A stretch of 64,000 nt of DNA from Armatimonadota bacterium (GTDB lineage Bacteria; Armatimonadota; Fimbriimonadia; Fimbriimonadales; Fimbriimonadaceae), in contig JANYCU010000051.1 in assembly GCA_025360125.1 (NCBI GenBank), positions 1-64,000 on the forward strand, written 5' to 3'. Made by a program: the position numbers and the translations under genes. The notes beneath the pieces were generated by a model, which saw only the letters and a list, made by a program, of their open reading frames with translations, was not told where the DNA came from and searched no databases. Position 1 is the stretch's first letter. Every line of letters begins with the position of its first letter. Shown one piece after another: positions 52,147-61,522 of this stretch.

Positions 52147-52549
52147 GAACGACGAAAACCAAATTCCGCAAACCGAAGAAGAATGGAAAGGCATTTTAAC
52201 CCCGGAGCAGTTTCACGTTTTGCGCCAAAAAGGAACTGAGCGAGCATTTACGGGCGAGTATTTCGACCATAAGGGAGAAGGAATTTACCGTTGTCGAGGC
52301 TGTGGAACTGAACTCTTCCAATCAGCAGCAAAGTTTGATTCTGGTTGCGGTTGGCCATCTTTTTATGAAGGGTTGAACAAGGAAGTGATCGAAGAGCATG
52401 AAGACATCACCCATGGAATGCGCCGGGTTGAAGTCACCTGCAAGAAGTGTGGCGGCCATCTGGGCCATGTTTTTCCTGATGGTTATGGAACCCCTACTGG
52501 CCTTCGCTACTGCATCAACAGCGCCAGTATTAAATTTGACGGTGAATGA
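52145..52549 (+). CDS. msrB: Methionine-R-sulfoxide reductase
   Basis: About 134 residues: MsrB, which reduces methionine-R-sulfoxide in proteins. The catalytic Cys lies in RYCINSASIKFD near the C-terminus; zinc is held by CRGCG and CKKCGGHLGHVF, and FDSGCGWPSFYEGL contains the third conserved motif with an additional Cys. The open frame reaches an ATG at 52112, but that codon is inside the terminator hairpin, and its extra residues (IRPLRAYHFF) are not family-like. I therefore take the GTG at 52145 (NDENQIPQTEEEWKGIL), though a weak ribosome site is visible only inside the hairpin. Confidence 0.9.
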   Translation: MNDENQIPQTEEEWKGILTPEQFHVLRQKGTERAFTGEYFDHKGEGIYRCRGCGTELFQSAAKFDSGCGWPSFYEGLNKEVIEEHEDITHGMRRVEVTCKKCGGHLGHVFPDGYGTPTGLRYCINSASIKFDGE

Positions 52550-52590
52550 TTCCGAAACGAAAGTAACCTCTGTCGCGTAATTACGGTGGA

Positions 52591-53340
52591 ATGGTTCGTA
52601 CTGAAGAGCTTCGGAAGGTTTTTGTCGATGGAAAGCGGGGAGAGGTTGTTGCCGTTACTGGCGCAACTTTCGAAGCAAAAGAGGGGCAGATACTTGGCCT
52701 GTTGGGAAAGAACGGAGCGGGTAAATCGACTCTGCTACGGATGTTATCGACGGTATTGACTCCAACTTCTGGTCGGGCCTGGGTGAATGGGATCGATACT
52801 CAAGTCGACTCAAGCCAAGTTCGCCAGCAATTGGGATTTATGTCGGCATCTACCGCCCTGTATGGCCGAATGAGCCCGCGCGAAATCTTTCGCTACTTTG
52901 GTGAGCTTTACGGTTTAAAAGGCAACCAGTTGACAAACCGAATGAATGAACTCATCGAGAAGTTGGAAATTGGTCCTTACGCCGATGGACTTTGCGACAA
53001 GCTATCGACGGGCCAAAAGCAGAGAGTCAATATTGCAAGAACTCTGCTGCACGATCCACAAGTGCTCTTTTTTGATGAACCTACTTCGGGTCTCGATGTG
53101 GTGATGAGCCAAGACGTCATGTCGTTTGTCGAAGATGAACGAAAGCGGGGGAAAACAATTATTTACTGCACCCACATCATGAGCGAGGTTGATCGTCTGT
53201 GTGACCGAGTTATCTGCATCCACGATGGCGAGTTGATGGGTCAAGGCACCGTCGAAGAGCTGAAGGCTCAGACGGGCAAAGACACTTTGGAGCAAGCCTT
53301 CCTCTCAATTGTTGGATATAAGCGAGAGGTGTTGGCATGA
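52591..53340 (+). CDS. ABC transporter ATP-binding protein (exporter, NatA-like)
   Basis: A 249-residue ABC ATPase. Walker A is GKNGAGKST (39-47); the Q-loop follows, the signature is [16 protein letters not shown], and Walker B with the catalytic Glu is [15 protein letters not shown]; the switch His is in [14 protein letters not shown]. The subtype is that of NatA/CcmA-like drug or sodium exporters. Its stop overlaps the start of the permease gene (ATGA). Confidence 0.9.
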   Translation: MVRTEELRKVFVDGKRGEVVAVTGATFEAKEGQILGLLGKNGAGKSTLLRMLSTVLTPTSGRAWVNGIDTQVDSSQVRQQLGFMSASTALYGRMSPREIFRYFGELYGLKGNQLTNRMNELIEKLEIGPYADGLCDKLSTGQKQRVNIARTLLHDPQVLFFDEPTSGLDVVMSQDVMSFVEDERKRGKTIIYCTHIMSEVDRLCDRVICIHDGELMGQGTVEELKAQTGKDTLEQAFLSIVGYKREVLA

Positions 53341-54536
53341 ACTGGACAATGATCGTCTTCAAAAAAGAATGGCGCGAAATGCTTCGCGATAAGCGCGTGA
53401 AGAAGGCGATGCTTTTTGGCCCGATTTTCAGCGTTGTCTTAATGATGATGATGTTTGGCGTCATCTTTTCGAGCGTCGAAAAAGCCAGCAAGACCACGGT
53501 TTACGTTGTCAAGGGCAACCGTGATAAGGCGGTTACTGGGTTCATTGACATGCTCGATAAGGGCGGCATGAAAGTCATTGATATTGACTCGGTGGATGCC
53601 GCCAAGAAAGGGATTACGAAGGGAGACGTTCGACTCGCGCTTGATTTTGGCAAGGGTATGGCCGCGAGCCTCGCTAAACCAGAACCATTTATCCTCAATG
53701 CTTACTATGACCCTCAAGAGCAAAAAGCCCAAATTGCTTTGTCCGTTGTCGAAAAAGAGTCAGGAATGCTGAGCGAAGGAATTCTCAAAAGCATTCTGAA
53801 GGAAAAGGGCGTGGACGAGACATTTATCAAGCCGCTGAGCGTGAAGCGAAACGAGGTGAAAGTCGGTGAATCGAGTTCGAGCCAATTTCTGGTTCAACTG
53901 CTTCCCTACTTCATTGTTATCTGGGCATTTTTTGGAGCGTTGAGCTCGGCCAGTGACTTGGTTAGCGGCGAAAAGGAACGGCAAACGCTGGAGACTTTGC
54001 TGATTTCTCCGGCACCGAGGAACCAGATTGCGATCGGAAAGCTTCTGGCCCTGATCGCTGCAAGCCTTACGGCAACATCGGTTTCGGTCTTGGCGATCTT
54101 TGTGATGTACTATCTGAAGCTCCCGTTTCTGCAAAAAGTGTTTGAGAATGGACTCGGACTGACTCTGTCAGGACTATTCGTGATTATCATCACCCTGGTA
54201 CCGACCTGCGCCCTGTTTGGCTCGATCCTCTTAGCCATTAGCTCATACGCTAAGAACACCCGGGAGGCGCAAACGTACCTCTCGCAAGCGTCGATGTTCG
54301 TGACAATGCCAGCAGCGTTTAGCCAGATCATCGGATTTACGGATTTTGCTCAGTCTGAGGTGGTTTACGCGATTCCAATCCTGAATACGGCGAACGTCAT
54401 TCGAAATGCCCTGATGGGTCGCTACGACGCCCTTGGCATCGTGATAACGATCTCGACAGGAGTCCTAATCGCGACCTTCGCAGTTTGGTACAGCGTGAAA
54501 CTATTCAATAAAGAGACCATTTTAAGCCGGATCTAG
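53337..54536 (+). CDS. ABC transporter permease (NatB/ABC-2 type)
   Basis: A 399-residue ABC-2-type permease with an N-terminal membrane segment (MLFGPIFSVVLMMMMFGVIF), a large exterior domain of about 150 residues and five C-terminal membrane segments, with VSGEKERQTLETLLISPAPR between TM segments as in NatB and YhaP. Together with the ATPase it should form a 2:2 exporter; the substrate (sodium, drug or glycan) is not evident. It converges on the orphan gene at 54552, only 15 bases away. Confidence 0.88.
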   Translation: MNWTMIVFKKEWREMLRDKRVKKAMLFGPIFSVVLMMMMFGVIFSSVEKASKTTVYVVKGNRDKAVTGFIDMLDKGGMKVIDIDSVDAAKKGITKGDVRLALDFGKGMAASLAKPEPFILNAYYDPQEQKAQIALSVVEKESGMLSEGILKSILKEKGVDETFIKPLSVKRNEVKVGESSSSQFLVQLLPYFIVIWAFFGALSSASDLVSGEKERQTLETLLISPAPRNQIAIGKLLALIAASLTATSVSVLAIFVMYYLKLPFLQKVFENGLGLTLSGLFVIIITLVPTCALFGSILLAISSYAKNTREAQTYLSQASMFVTMPAAFSQIIGFTDFAQSEVVYAIPILNTANVIRNALMGRYDALGIVITISTGVLIATFAVWYSVKLFNKETILSRI

Positions 54537-54551
54537 TTGGGAGACGAAATC

Positions 54552-55265
54552 TTAGCCGCCGCCCTCGGCTTTGGCCAGGATCTTTTCCCATCTTTTGCAA
54601 AACTTCTTCATGTGATCCATGGCACCCGGCCTTGGATCCATAGCTGCGGCCTTGTACCAATGGTCAATTGCTAACTTCAGAGCTTTAGGGTCTTTCTTAA
54701 GTAGGTAGTAATGAAACTGGTAGCCGCCTTCCATTTCGTCAGGGAAATTCTTAAAAATCGGCACTTGTAAGACTGACTCTTTCGCTAATTTCATAAGTCG
54801 AAGCGACTCGTCAGTGGGGAGCAAACGCGGTCCCCACATCATCATTGTTGCCATGGCAACCACACTAGACTTTTGAATTGCTTTTTCAGAGAAGATAGTT
54901 GGCTCGGTGGCAACGTCCTGCCGGAAGATCATAAAGTCCAGAGCTTCTCTTTCTGCCCCCGGACTAAGATCCTTGAGATGAGTCTGGAGCCATTCCTTTA
55001 TAGCCCACTTTTCCTTGCTGTCGGACTTGCCCAGATGAAACCACCAAGGTGCAATATAGCCAGCACCCAAATCCAAGATTTGACTAGCCGAGACCGATTT
55101 CTTTCCTTTCACCAATGCAAAGCTTTGGTTCCATTTCAGTTCAATTTTCTTTGGATCCAGATTGTAGGCAATGATTGATTGATCAAGTTGATCATCATAG
55201 CGTAATTCTAGCTGAGCGGGTTTCCGAACCTGGATTGCCAAAGATAAGCAAAGTGCCGAAATCAC
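54552..55265 (-). CDS. Hypothetical exported protein downstream of the secreted orphan
   Basis: A 237-residue protein starting with GTG that overlaps the last base of the previous stop codon (TAGTG). It begins with a short hydrophobic stretch (ISALCLSLAIQV) and has a helical body (WAIKEWLQTHLKDLSPGAER; ALDFMIFRQDV; LKLAIDHWYKAAAMDPRPGA) resembling TPR-like helices near the end. I cannot name a family. The coupling indicates that it works with the 626-residue protein encoded upstream. Confidence 0.6.
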   Translation of the reverse strand: MISALCLSLAIQVRKPAQLELRYDDQLDQSIIAYNLDPKKIELKWNQSFALVKGKKSVSASQILDLGAGYIAPWWFHLGKSDSKEKWAIKEWLQTHLKDLSPGAEREALDFMIFRQDVATEPTIFSEKAIQKSSVVAMATMMMWGPRLLPTDESLRLMKLAKESVLQVPIFKNFPDEMEGGYQFHYYLLKKDPKALKLAIDHWYKAAAMDPRPGAMDHMKKFCKRWEKILAKAEGGG

Positions 55266-57142
55266 TACCCTGGTCCTCCATTTGTTAGGGGCGGGTTATA
55301 TTTGAAGTGATACCATCTTTGGTAATTGCGTCCCGCGCTATTTAAGGTTGGAGCATCCCAGTATCCACCCTTGCCCCTCGATCTAAATCCTTCGGTGTCA
55401 TAAAGGTTTCTTGACTGAACATGGAGAGTCGCATTTGGTGCGGCACAAAGCATCCAGTCACTCTCATCTAGTAACTCTTCAAAACTTGTTGCGCTAAGAT
55501 CAACTAGTTTCAAGGAATCATAATTATCCATTGTCCACCATTGGTCGGTTTCAACATTTACCGTTCGTGAAACTCGCCCATAGATTGAAGTCGAATCCAA
55601 ATAACTTCCAAGGCCACAGTCAATAATAGAAAGGATAACACCAACGGCCGGGCACAAGGCATCTGTTGCAGCGAGATAGATCATTGCACCGCCAACGGCC
55701 CCATTAGTGAGCATGGCGGTGTCCTGGTGACCAGGTTGATCAACGATTTCAGCGTCGTCGGAAGAAGTCCAATCTGTCGCGGACTTAAAAGTACTCGTAA
55801 CTGGACCAGGTACGAAACACCTTGCTTGTGTTACTTCTTCGTCTAAGTCAGAGGCATGCACATTGTGAATCGTCCACTTTGTTTCACCCTTTACGCCATC
55901 GCTCCACGTAAAAGCACCAGTGTAAGTTCCCGATTCTTCGCCGAGCGTAGTTGTTGAAACAGGAACAATTGGAACTTGATCCTTAAGGACGCAATCGACT
56001 TTAATTGGCACAGTTACCCCAACACTCCCATATACGCCGTTGAGCGTAGCAGAATTCGAAGCTGAATTATATGTGACGCTAGCAATCGTAGGTCGCATCG
56101 CCTCGTCCGTTGCGCCAGCGAACAAAGCCGAAAAATCGATGTCTCTAGTATCTTGCCCAACAGTCCGGATCCCACCCCAGCCACCTGGACTGTCATCGAT
56201 ATATCGCCTCATTGCAGTGGGAGGATAGGCAACTTTGCCGTCCATAAACAGTGATAAAGCATCAGTAGATATGGGCTCATTGAAAACTCGGTCGGCTTTG
56301 TGAAATGTCAGCGTTTTTGTATGAGTAACACCCAGCGGCTCCTTAGCCCAAACAACCGATTGGTCGCCGTCTGGAAAATGGATGAGTTTGGTCCTTTCGG
56401 TAGTGCCATCCAGTGACATATAATCTATTGAATTGGTGTCCGTTACAGAAAGCGGTTTTGCCTTGAAATTTGCTGGCAAACTCACGCTTCTGGGGTCTAA
56501 CCACATAGAGCAACCGACGCTTCCCTCCATCGTCGCATTTGTTGCCGAAGCCTCACCATGGGCATCAATTGAAACTGTATAGTGCCCTATGCCATTTTCG
56601 TCAAGAGTGACTTTTTTAAGGTGTTTACCATGACTGTCTTGCCATGTGCCGTTTCCTATAGCCTCGTCACCTAAGCCGTCATCCGCATGGATCGAGGAAG
56701 CCCATGCATAAAATGAGACTGTCGCAGAACTGTTCAGACCAACCCAAATGGTTTGACCTGCCATCCCGGAGCCGCCATATAAGTTGAACTTTATTGTACC
56801 AGTAAGGGCAATTGAACCAGTATTGCAATAAGAAGGTGCAGATGACCATTGAGTCGGAATTCCTGGAGCAGTATTTCCGGGTGTAGGTAGTCCATCCTCG
56901 TACCACTTTCCAAATCCTGCAACACCCTCATCAAAATTGCAGACTATAATTTTTTGATGCCAACTAATACCGTCGTACTTTGGTACTTTCCACGTATTTG
57001 AGCCAGTACGTATTGGCTCAATAACGAATGATCCTAGTCCTCCACCTCCACCTCCCCCAACTGTTTGGGAAAATAGCTGGCACGACGTCAGCAAACAAAT
57101 CGACAAAATTATAGGCTTTAGTTGCACTCTCGAATGATACAA
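55265..57142 (-). CDS. Large secreted protein of unknown function
   Basis: About 625 residues. Exported, with a signal peptide that may carry a lipobox (ICLLTSC). A Gly run (VGGGGGGGLG) follows it. The mature part looks beta-rich with Ig-like stretches (IKFNLYGGSGMAGQTIWVGL, SATVSFYAWASS, VTVPIKVDCVLKDQVPIVPV, YTGAFTWSDGVKGETKW). A conserved domain is not recognisable. TTG at 57142 is preceded by GGAG at seven bases, and the ATG at 57175 has no such site. The gene is poorer in G+C than its neighbours and is coupled to the 54552-55265 gene by a one-base overlap. Confidence 0.6.
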   Translation of the reverse strand: MYHSRVQLKPIILSICLLTSCQLFSQTVGGGGGGGLGSFVIEPIRTGSNTWKVPKYDGISWHQKIIVCNFDEGVAGFGKWYEDGLPTPGNTAPGIPTQWSSAPSYCNTGSIALTGTIKFNLYGGSGMAGQTIWVGLNSSATVSFYAWASSIHADDGLGDEAIGNGTWQDSHGKHLKKVTLDENGIGHYTVSIDAHGEASATNATMEGSVGCSMWLDPRSVSLPANFKAKPLSVTDTNSIDYMSLDGTTERTKLIHFPDGDQSVVWAKEPLGVTHTKTLTFHKADRVFNEPISTDALSLFMDGKVAYPPTAMRRYIDDSPGGWGGIRTVGQDTRDIDFSALFAGATDEAMRPTIASVTYNSASNSATLNGVYGSVGVTVPIKVDCVLKDQVPIVPVSTTTLGEESGTYTGAFTWSDGVKGETKWTIHNVHASDLDEEVTQARCFVPGPVTSTFKSATDWTSSDDAEIVDQPGHQDTAMLTNGAVGGAMIYLAATDALCPAVGVILSIIDCGLGSYLDSTSIYGRVSRTVNVETDQWWTMDNYDSLKLVDLSATSFEELLDESDWMLCAAPNATLHVQSRNLYDTEGFRSRGKGGYWDAPTLNSAGRNYQRWYHFKYNPPLTNGGPG

Positions 57143-57175
57143 GATAAACTCCGTTTTTATGCACATGTTTTTCAT

Positions 57176-57551
57176 GTTTTGTTTGATTGCTATATGAAGA
57201 CATCGATTTTTCTAAATGAAATAAGTGCTTATCGTGCCGCTAAGTGGGTCAAGAATCGGTTTACGACTCAGTTTCCAGATATCAATGTTCTTGATTCAAC
57301 CCATCTCCTTTCCCACATTTTCATTCGATCTGAATACGTTTTGATGGTCCAATTGCAGTTCTCGAATCACCTATCAAATGTACATTTATGAATTTAAGCG
57401 CATGCTAATCAATTGCGTGAAACTTGGCTACGCAGCAATTTAAATACACTCCTACGCTTCAGCGTCGTTGCGACAGATTTCCACAGAATTTTGCACACTG
57501 ATCCCCAAACGGTCCTTAGGACTGGCTTGGCGGGTCATAATCACTTAGTCT
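57176..57551. other. Intergenic region before dnaB
   Basis: About 375 bases, A+T-rich. An open frame at 57122-57391 (plus strand) has no family and no ribosome site and overlaps the secreted gene's start, so I do not call it. Just before dnaB there is a short imperfect inverted repeat around CTACGC...GCGTCG (57450-57467). A sequence TTTCCACAG at 57478 resembles a DnaA box with one mismatch; I regard it as chance. No promoter is evident. Confidence 0.5.
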
Positions 57552-58955
57552 GTGAGTTCAGAATCTTCTCCCCGAATACCCCTGCATAGTATCGAAGCCG
57601 AAATGAGCGTTTTGGGTTCGATGTTGCTTGCTCAGCGAGCGGCGGAAGAGATCGTCACGATTCTGAACGAAGATGACTTCTTTCGCCCGGCTCACCAGGT
57701 CGTTTTTCGGGCCTTGCGGCAACTGATCACTTCGCATAAAGAGATCGATATTGTCACCCTGAGGACCGAGCTCACCGAGCGGGCGATGCTCAATGACGTT
57801 GGCGGAGTTGACTACTTGCTTCAACTCGCCGAATACGTTCCGAGCGCGGCTAACGCAAAATACTATGCTCAAATCGTCCTGGATAAGGCGACGATGCGAC
57901 GGCTGGAGCTAGCGGGCCGCAACATCATCGACATTGTTCATGATCCCGAACTCGAAGGGGCAGACGACCGCATTGATAAGGCCGAGCAAGAAGTTTTTGA
58001 AGTTGGCAGAAAGCAGCTTGGTAAGTACTTCCAGCACGTATCCAATCTCGCCAAAGAGTTTTTTGTTGACGTCGACAAGATTGTTGAAACTGGCAAGCCA
58101 ATGTTTGGCCTTCCGACCGGGTTTATTGACCTCGACAAGATCACTTCTGGCTTCTATCCGGGAGATTTTGTCATTATTGGTGCCCGTCCTGCAATGGGTA
58201 AGACTTCGCTTGTTTTAGATCTGGCACTCAACGTCGCGATGGGGCGAGGACGAGAAGGTAAACGCGGTGCGGTCGCATTCTTCTCGCTCGAAATGAGCTC
58301 AATTCAGCTCGTTCGTCGTATGGTTAGCATGATTTCGGGCGTTTCGATGGGCGTTCTCAAGTCAGAAAAGGGGCTTAGTGAAAAGCAGTATTTGGCTTTG
58401 GCCGACGCATGCGAAAACCTCTATTCCCTTCCCATTTTTATTGACGACGGCAGTGACATCTCGCCCATGGAGATGCGCGGAAAATGTCGGCGGTTAAAAG
58501 CGGAACATGGTCTCGAACTAGTTGTCGTTGACTATTTACAGTTGATGCGAGGATCTCGTCGCACCGAGAACCGAGTTCAGGAAATATCGGAAATTGCTCG
58601 GTCCTGCAAGGCAATGGCCAAGGAACTCGAAGTTCCAGTCATTGCCCTCAGCCAACTCTCGCGGGCGGTCGAAGGTCGTGACGACAAACGTCCGCAACTG
58701 TCTGACATCCGAGAATCGGGTTCGATCGAAGCGGAAGCCGACCTGGTCATGTTCATTTACCGCGACAGTTATTACAAGGCAAAGGAAGAACATCGGCATG
58801 AGAATGAATCCTACGACGACGTTCAAGAGGCAGAAATCTTGATCGCCAAGCACCGGAATGGTCCGGTCGGAAAGGTGTTGCTGGGCTTCCAGCCTGCCTA
58901 CGCGCGGTTCAGAAACCTTGATCGCGGTAATACTTATATGCAACCGGAAGATTAG
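57552..58955 (+). CDS. dnaB: Replicative DNA helicase DnaB
   Basis: A 467-residue DnaB, the hexameric helicase of the replication fork. The N-terminal helical domain (LHSIEAEMSVLGSMLLAQRA, NDVGGVDYLLQLAEYVPSAA) is joined by a linker to the RecA-like domain. Walker A is GARPAMGKTS (210-219). The H2 motif is VAFFSLEMSSIQLVRRM, Walker B LELVVVDYLQLMRGSRR, and the H3/H4 region LSQLSRAVEGRDDKRPQLSD with SIEAEADLVMFIYRDSYY. The start is GTG, as judged by the alignment; no strong ribosome site is visible. Confidence 0.95.
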   Translation: MSSESSPRIPLHSIEAEMSVLGSMLLAQRAAEEIVTILNEDDFFRPAHQVVFRALRQLITSHKEIDIVTLRTELTERAMLNDVGGVDYLLQLAEYVPSAANAKYYAQIVLDKATMRRLELAGRNIIDIVHDPELEGADDRIDKAEQEVFEVGRKQLGKYFQHVSNLAKEFFVDVDKIVETGKPMFGLPTGFIDLDKITSGFYPGDFVIIGARPAMGKTSLVLDLALNVAMGRGREGKRGAVAFFSLEMSSIQLVRRMVSMISGVSMGVLKSEKGLSEKQYLALADACENLYSLPIFIDDGSDISPMEMRGKCRRLKAEHGLELVVVDYLQLMRGSRRTENRVQEISEIARSCKAMAKELEVPVIALSQLSRAVEGRDDKRPQLSDIRESGSIEAEADLVMFIYRDSYYKAKEEHRHENESYDDVQEAEILIAKHRNGPVGKVLLGFQPAYARFRNLDRGNTYMQPED

Positions 58956-58985
58956 CCTAGCGCAAGTTCGTTAAACTGAGGGTAC

Positions 58986-59459
58986 GTGTTGGACATTCAG
59001 CCTCTGGATATGACTGTCTTCGCCATGATGAAAAGCGAAGGTACGTTCGAGCGGATAGGGAAAAAATTTCCCCTTCTAGGTCGGTTGATTTCCAACCGCA
59101 CCTGGACACTTTGCCACCGACCAATCAAAGAATCGATTGTCCAGATACTTGCGAGTCGGCCAATAATTGATGCTTCCATTTGGGGCGACGTACTCCATCA
59201 GGAAGTAGCTCTCTTTTTGTGTTTAAAGGTCAAAGAAGAAATCGGCTGGCCCAATGGTCGGTTTATTCCGACTGACTCGGTGGAAGTGATTCTGTGGATG
59301 TGTGAAGACGACCTTGAAATAGTGGAAATAGTTTTGGATATTGAAGACCGTTTCAAAATCAAAATCTCCGACGATCGAATTCAGAGTATCTGCAAAGGCA
59401 CAATGAATGACTTTGTCGATCAAATAGCTTCGCTTATGCTGGCTGCAGAGCCGGAATAG
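58986..59459 (+). CDS. Acyl-carrier-protein-like protein without the attachment serine
   Basis: A 157-residue protein from a GTG at 58986 with GAGGG a few bases upstream. The C-terminal 55 residues have the helix pattern and charge of an acyl carrier protein (DDLEIVEIVLDIEDRFKIKI, then SDDRIQSI and TMNDFVDQIASLML), but at the place of the DSL motif the sequence reads EDDLE, so the phosphopantetheine-bearing Ser is Asp. A DUF1493-like family has this kind of domain. The N-terminal 90 residues are mixed helix and strand and unassigned. The gene lies between dnaB and nuoG; its 3' end overlaps the convergent nuoG gene by 26 bases. Confidence 0.65.
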   Translation: MLDIQPLDMTVFAMMKSEGTFERIGKKFPLLGRLISNRTWTLCHRPIKESIVQILASRPIIDASIWGDVLHQEVALFLCLKVKEEIGWPNGRFIPTDSVEVILWMCEDDLEIVEIVLDIEDRFKIKISDDRIQSICKGTMNDFVDQIASLMLAAEPE

Positions 59460-61440
59460 TCGCCAGCAAGTCCTTCGCCATCATGATTGGTCTTCGCGGA
59501 GCGACTCGCAAGCTCAGCTCTTCGAATACTCGCCAGACTGGCTTGGATTCGCCCGGAGCTGGGATCGCTGCCTTGAGTTCCTGAATTGTTCCTTCCATGT
59601 TGGTAAAGCTACCGTCGCTTTCTGCCTGCAACGCCATCGGGATTGCGGCACTGGAATAGTAGAACGTTTCGGTTCGGCTTGAATCCTGTACTACGAGGTA
59701 TTCGATGTTCTCAAGTGCCTGGGTTACCAAGTTGCGGTCGAGACCTTGCTCGAAAAGGTCAACGCCGATGAGCCAGAGAGCTTTGAGCTGACCATTGGCC
59801 GCGGCTTGAATCATTTGATGAGTGTTGAGTCCCGAGGCGTTCGGAACGGCATCCATGAGCTGAAGTCCGCGCTCATTCGCGCCCCTTGCGTAGCAATTGA
59901 ATGATCCGCCTGTTAAGCTTGCGATTTGGTTAAGACTATTGAGCGCGCTGGCTCCTCCCTTTTCGTTGGCAATGCTACTCGATGTCACGACCGGACAACC
60001 GGAGATGAGAGTTACGGCTTTTGTAAGTTCAGACAAGTCTAGTTCGCACGTTTCGGCGACCTTGCTTAAGTCAAAACCAGGAGTTGCGACCGCACTTTGG
60101 AGGGCAGCAGCCAAGGTATCGGCGGTGCCGGACTTGTACCGCAATGCCACTTCGGCGAAGTCTTCGACCTCGTTTGCTCGGTCGAATGCAACGACGACTT
60201 TTGCCTTGTTGCGGAACCAGGCCTTTCGGATGCGAAGGAATAGCATCGGGAGATCATCGGCGAGCGACGTTCCGAATACCAACACACTCTTTGCTCCTTC
60301 GAAGGATGCAATAGAGCTTTGGACCTTATTGGCGATATCATCGCTCTTAGCAATGAGGTGAGTCTCAAATCGGTGATCAATATTGTCGGTTTTGACTTGA
60401 TCGCGGAAGAACTTGAGGGCATTCCAAACTCCTTCGTTGGAAACACCGTGTCCGAGAATTAAACCCGCTTCATTTCCGCGGCCAACAAATTCCTTCATGA
60501 CATCGGCACTGACGGTTGACCATTCCGACTTGATCAGTTCATCATTGACGCGTACAAACGAGTTGACCAGTCGCTTGTCATCGTTATAGTGGCCGTGGCC
60601 GAACTTGCCTTTGTCGCAGGTCCATTCTTCGTTGATCGCCTCGTTGGTACGACCGTTAATTCGGGCCATTTTGCCGCCTCGATGGTCGAACCAAATCGCG
60701 CATCCAGCGCTGCATTGGGTGCAAATCGCTTCACTGGATTCAAGGTCCCAGGGACGGGCTCTGAACCGATACTTTCGGTTTGTCAAGGCACCAACCGGGC
60801 AGATTTCGATGACGTTTCCGCTGAACTTCGACGTGAACTTGGTTTCGCCAAAGGTGATGGGCTGCATGTCGGCTCCGCGGAATCGGAAACCGAGTTGGGC
60901 GTCACCAGAAATTTCTTCGGTAAACCGAACGCAACGGGCGCATTGGATGCATCGTTCAAGGTCGAGCGTGACGTAATCGCTGAGTGGGTAAGCCTTTGGC
61001 GCGTGCCGTTTCATTTCGATGAAGCGACTGGTGCTTGGGCCGTAGAAAAGGGTGTTGTTTTGGAGCGGGCATTCGCCGCCTCGGTCACAGATTGGGCAGT
61101 CGAGCGGGTGGTTGACCAGCAGAAATTCGAGGACGCCCTTTCGATCCTTTTTAACCGCGTCGGATTCGGTGTCTACCACGAGGCCCTCGCTCACTGGCAT
61201 GGTGCAAGCCGCTTGCGGCTTGGGGAACATTCGGATTGTCCCGTCCGGCTGCTTGGCACCCGTGAGGACGAGGCACATTCGGCACATGCCGACTGGCTTC
61301 ATGCGCGGGTGGTAGCAGAAGATGGGGATTTCGAAGCCGACTCTTTTTACCGCTTCGACAATGAGTTCACCTTTCGGCACCGCCAATTCAATCCCGTTGA
61401 CGATAATGTTGACGGTTTCGACTTCGGTTACGGCGGCCAT
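59434..61440 (-). CDS. nuoG: NADH-quinone oxidoreductase subunit G
   Basis: A 668-residue iron-sulfur subunit of complex I (NDH-1). Cluster sites: [2Fe-2S] with Cys42, 53, 56, 79; N5 with His111, Cys115, 118, 124; N6b/N4-type CIQCARC (164, 167, 170, plus Cys214 in ICPVG); and a further C240-x2-C243-x3-C247...C275 set (CTQCSAGC, WTCDKGKFGHGH). The C-terminal molybdopterin-like domain is retained but shortened. No other nuo gene is nearby, which is unusual, since most bacteria keep nuoA-N together. The Met at 61440 matches the start. Confidence 0.92.
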   Translation of the reverse strand: MAAVTEVETVNIIVNGIELAVPKGELIVEAVKRVGFEIPIFCYHPRMKPVGMCRMCLVLTGAKQPDGTIRMFPKPQAACTMPVSEGLVVDTESDAVKKDRKGVLEFLLVNHPLDCPICDRGGECPLQNNTLFYGPSTSRFIEMKRHAPKAYPLSDYVTLDLERCIQCARCVRFTEEISGDAQLGFRFRGADMQPITFGETKFTSKFSGNVIEICPVGALTNRKYRFRARPWDLESSEAICTQCSAGCAIWFDHRGGKMARINGRTNEAINEEWTCDKGKFGHGHYNDDKRLVNSFVRVNDELIKSEWSTVSADVMKEFVGRGNEAGLILGHGVSNEGVWNALKFFRDQVKTDNIDHRFETHLIAKSDDIANKVQSSIASFEGAKSVLVFGTSLADDLPMLFLRIRKAWFRNKAKVVVAFDRANEVEDFAEVALRYKSGTADTLAAALQSAVATPGFDLSKVAETCELDLSELTKAVTLISGCPVVTSSSIANEKGGASALNSLNQIASLTGGSFNCYARGANERGLQLMDAVPNASGLNTHQMIQAAANGQLKALWLIGVDLFEQGLDRNLVTQALENIEYLVVQDSSRTETFYYSSAAIPMALQAESDGSFTNMEGTIQELKAAIPAPGESKPVWRVFEELSLRVAPRRPIMMAKDLLATIPALQPA

Positions 61441-61522
61441 GGCTTTTTTTGGGTGGTCAGAATCCCTTCCAACTTGGATTGGAGTCTACCTATTTCAGGC
61501 TTCAACTATCAGGTATCAGAGT

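Noticed and set aside
57122-57391. Plus-strand open frame before dnaB (89 residues)
   Set aside because: It overlaps the start of the secreted gene on the other strand, lacks a ribosome site and has no plausible fold. I treat it as chance.
57470-57500. TTTCCACAG resembling a DnaA box before dnaB
   Set aside because: There is a single imperfect site, no cluster, no AT-rich unwinding element and no dnaA or dnaN nearby. An origin is not supported.
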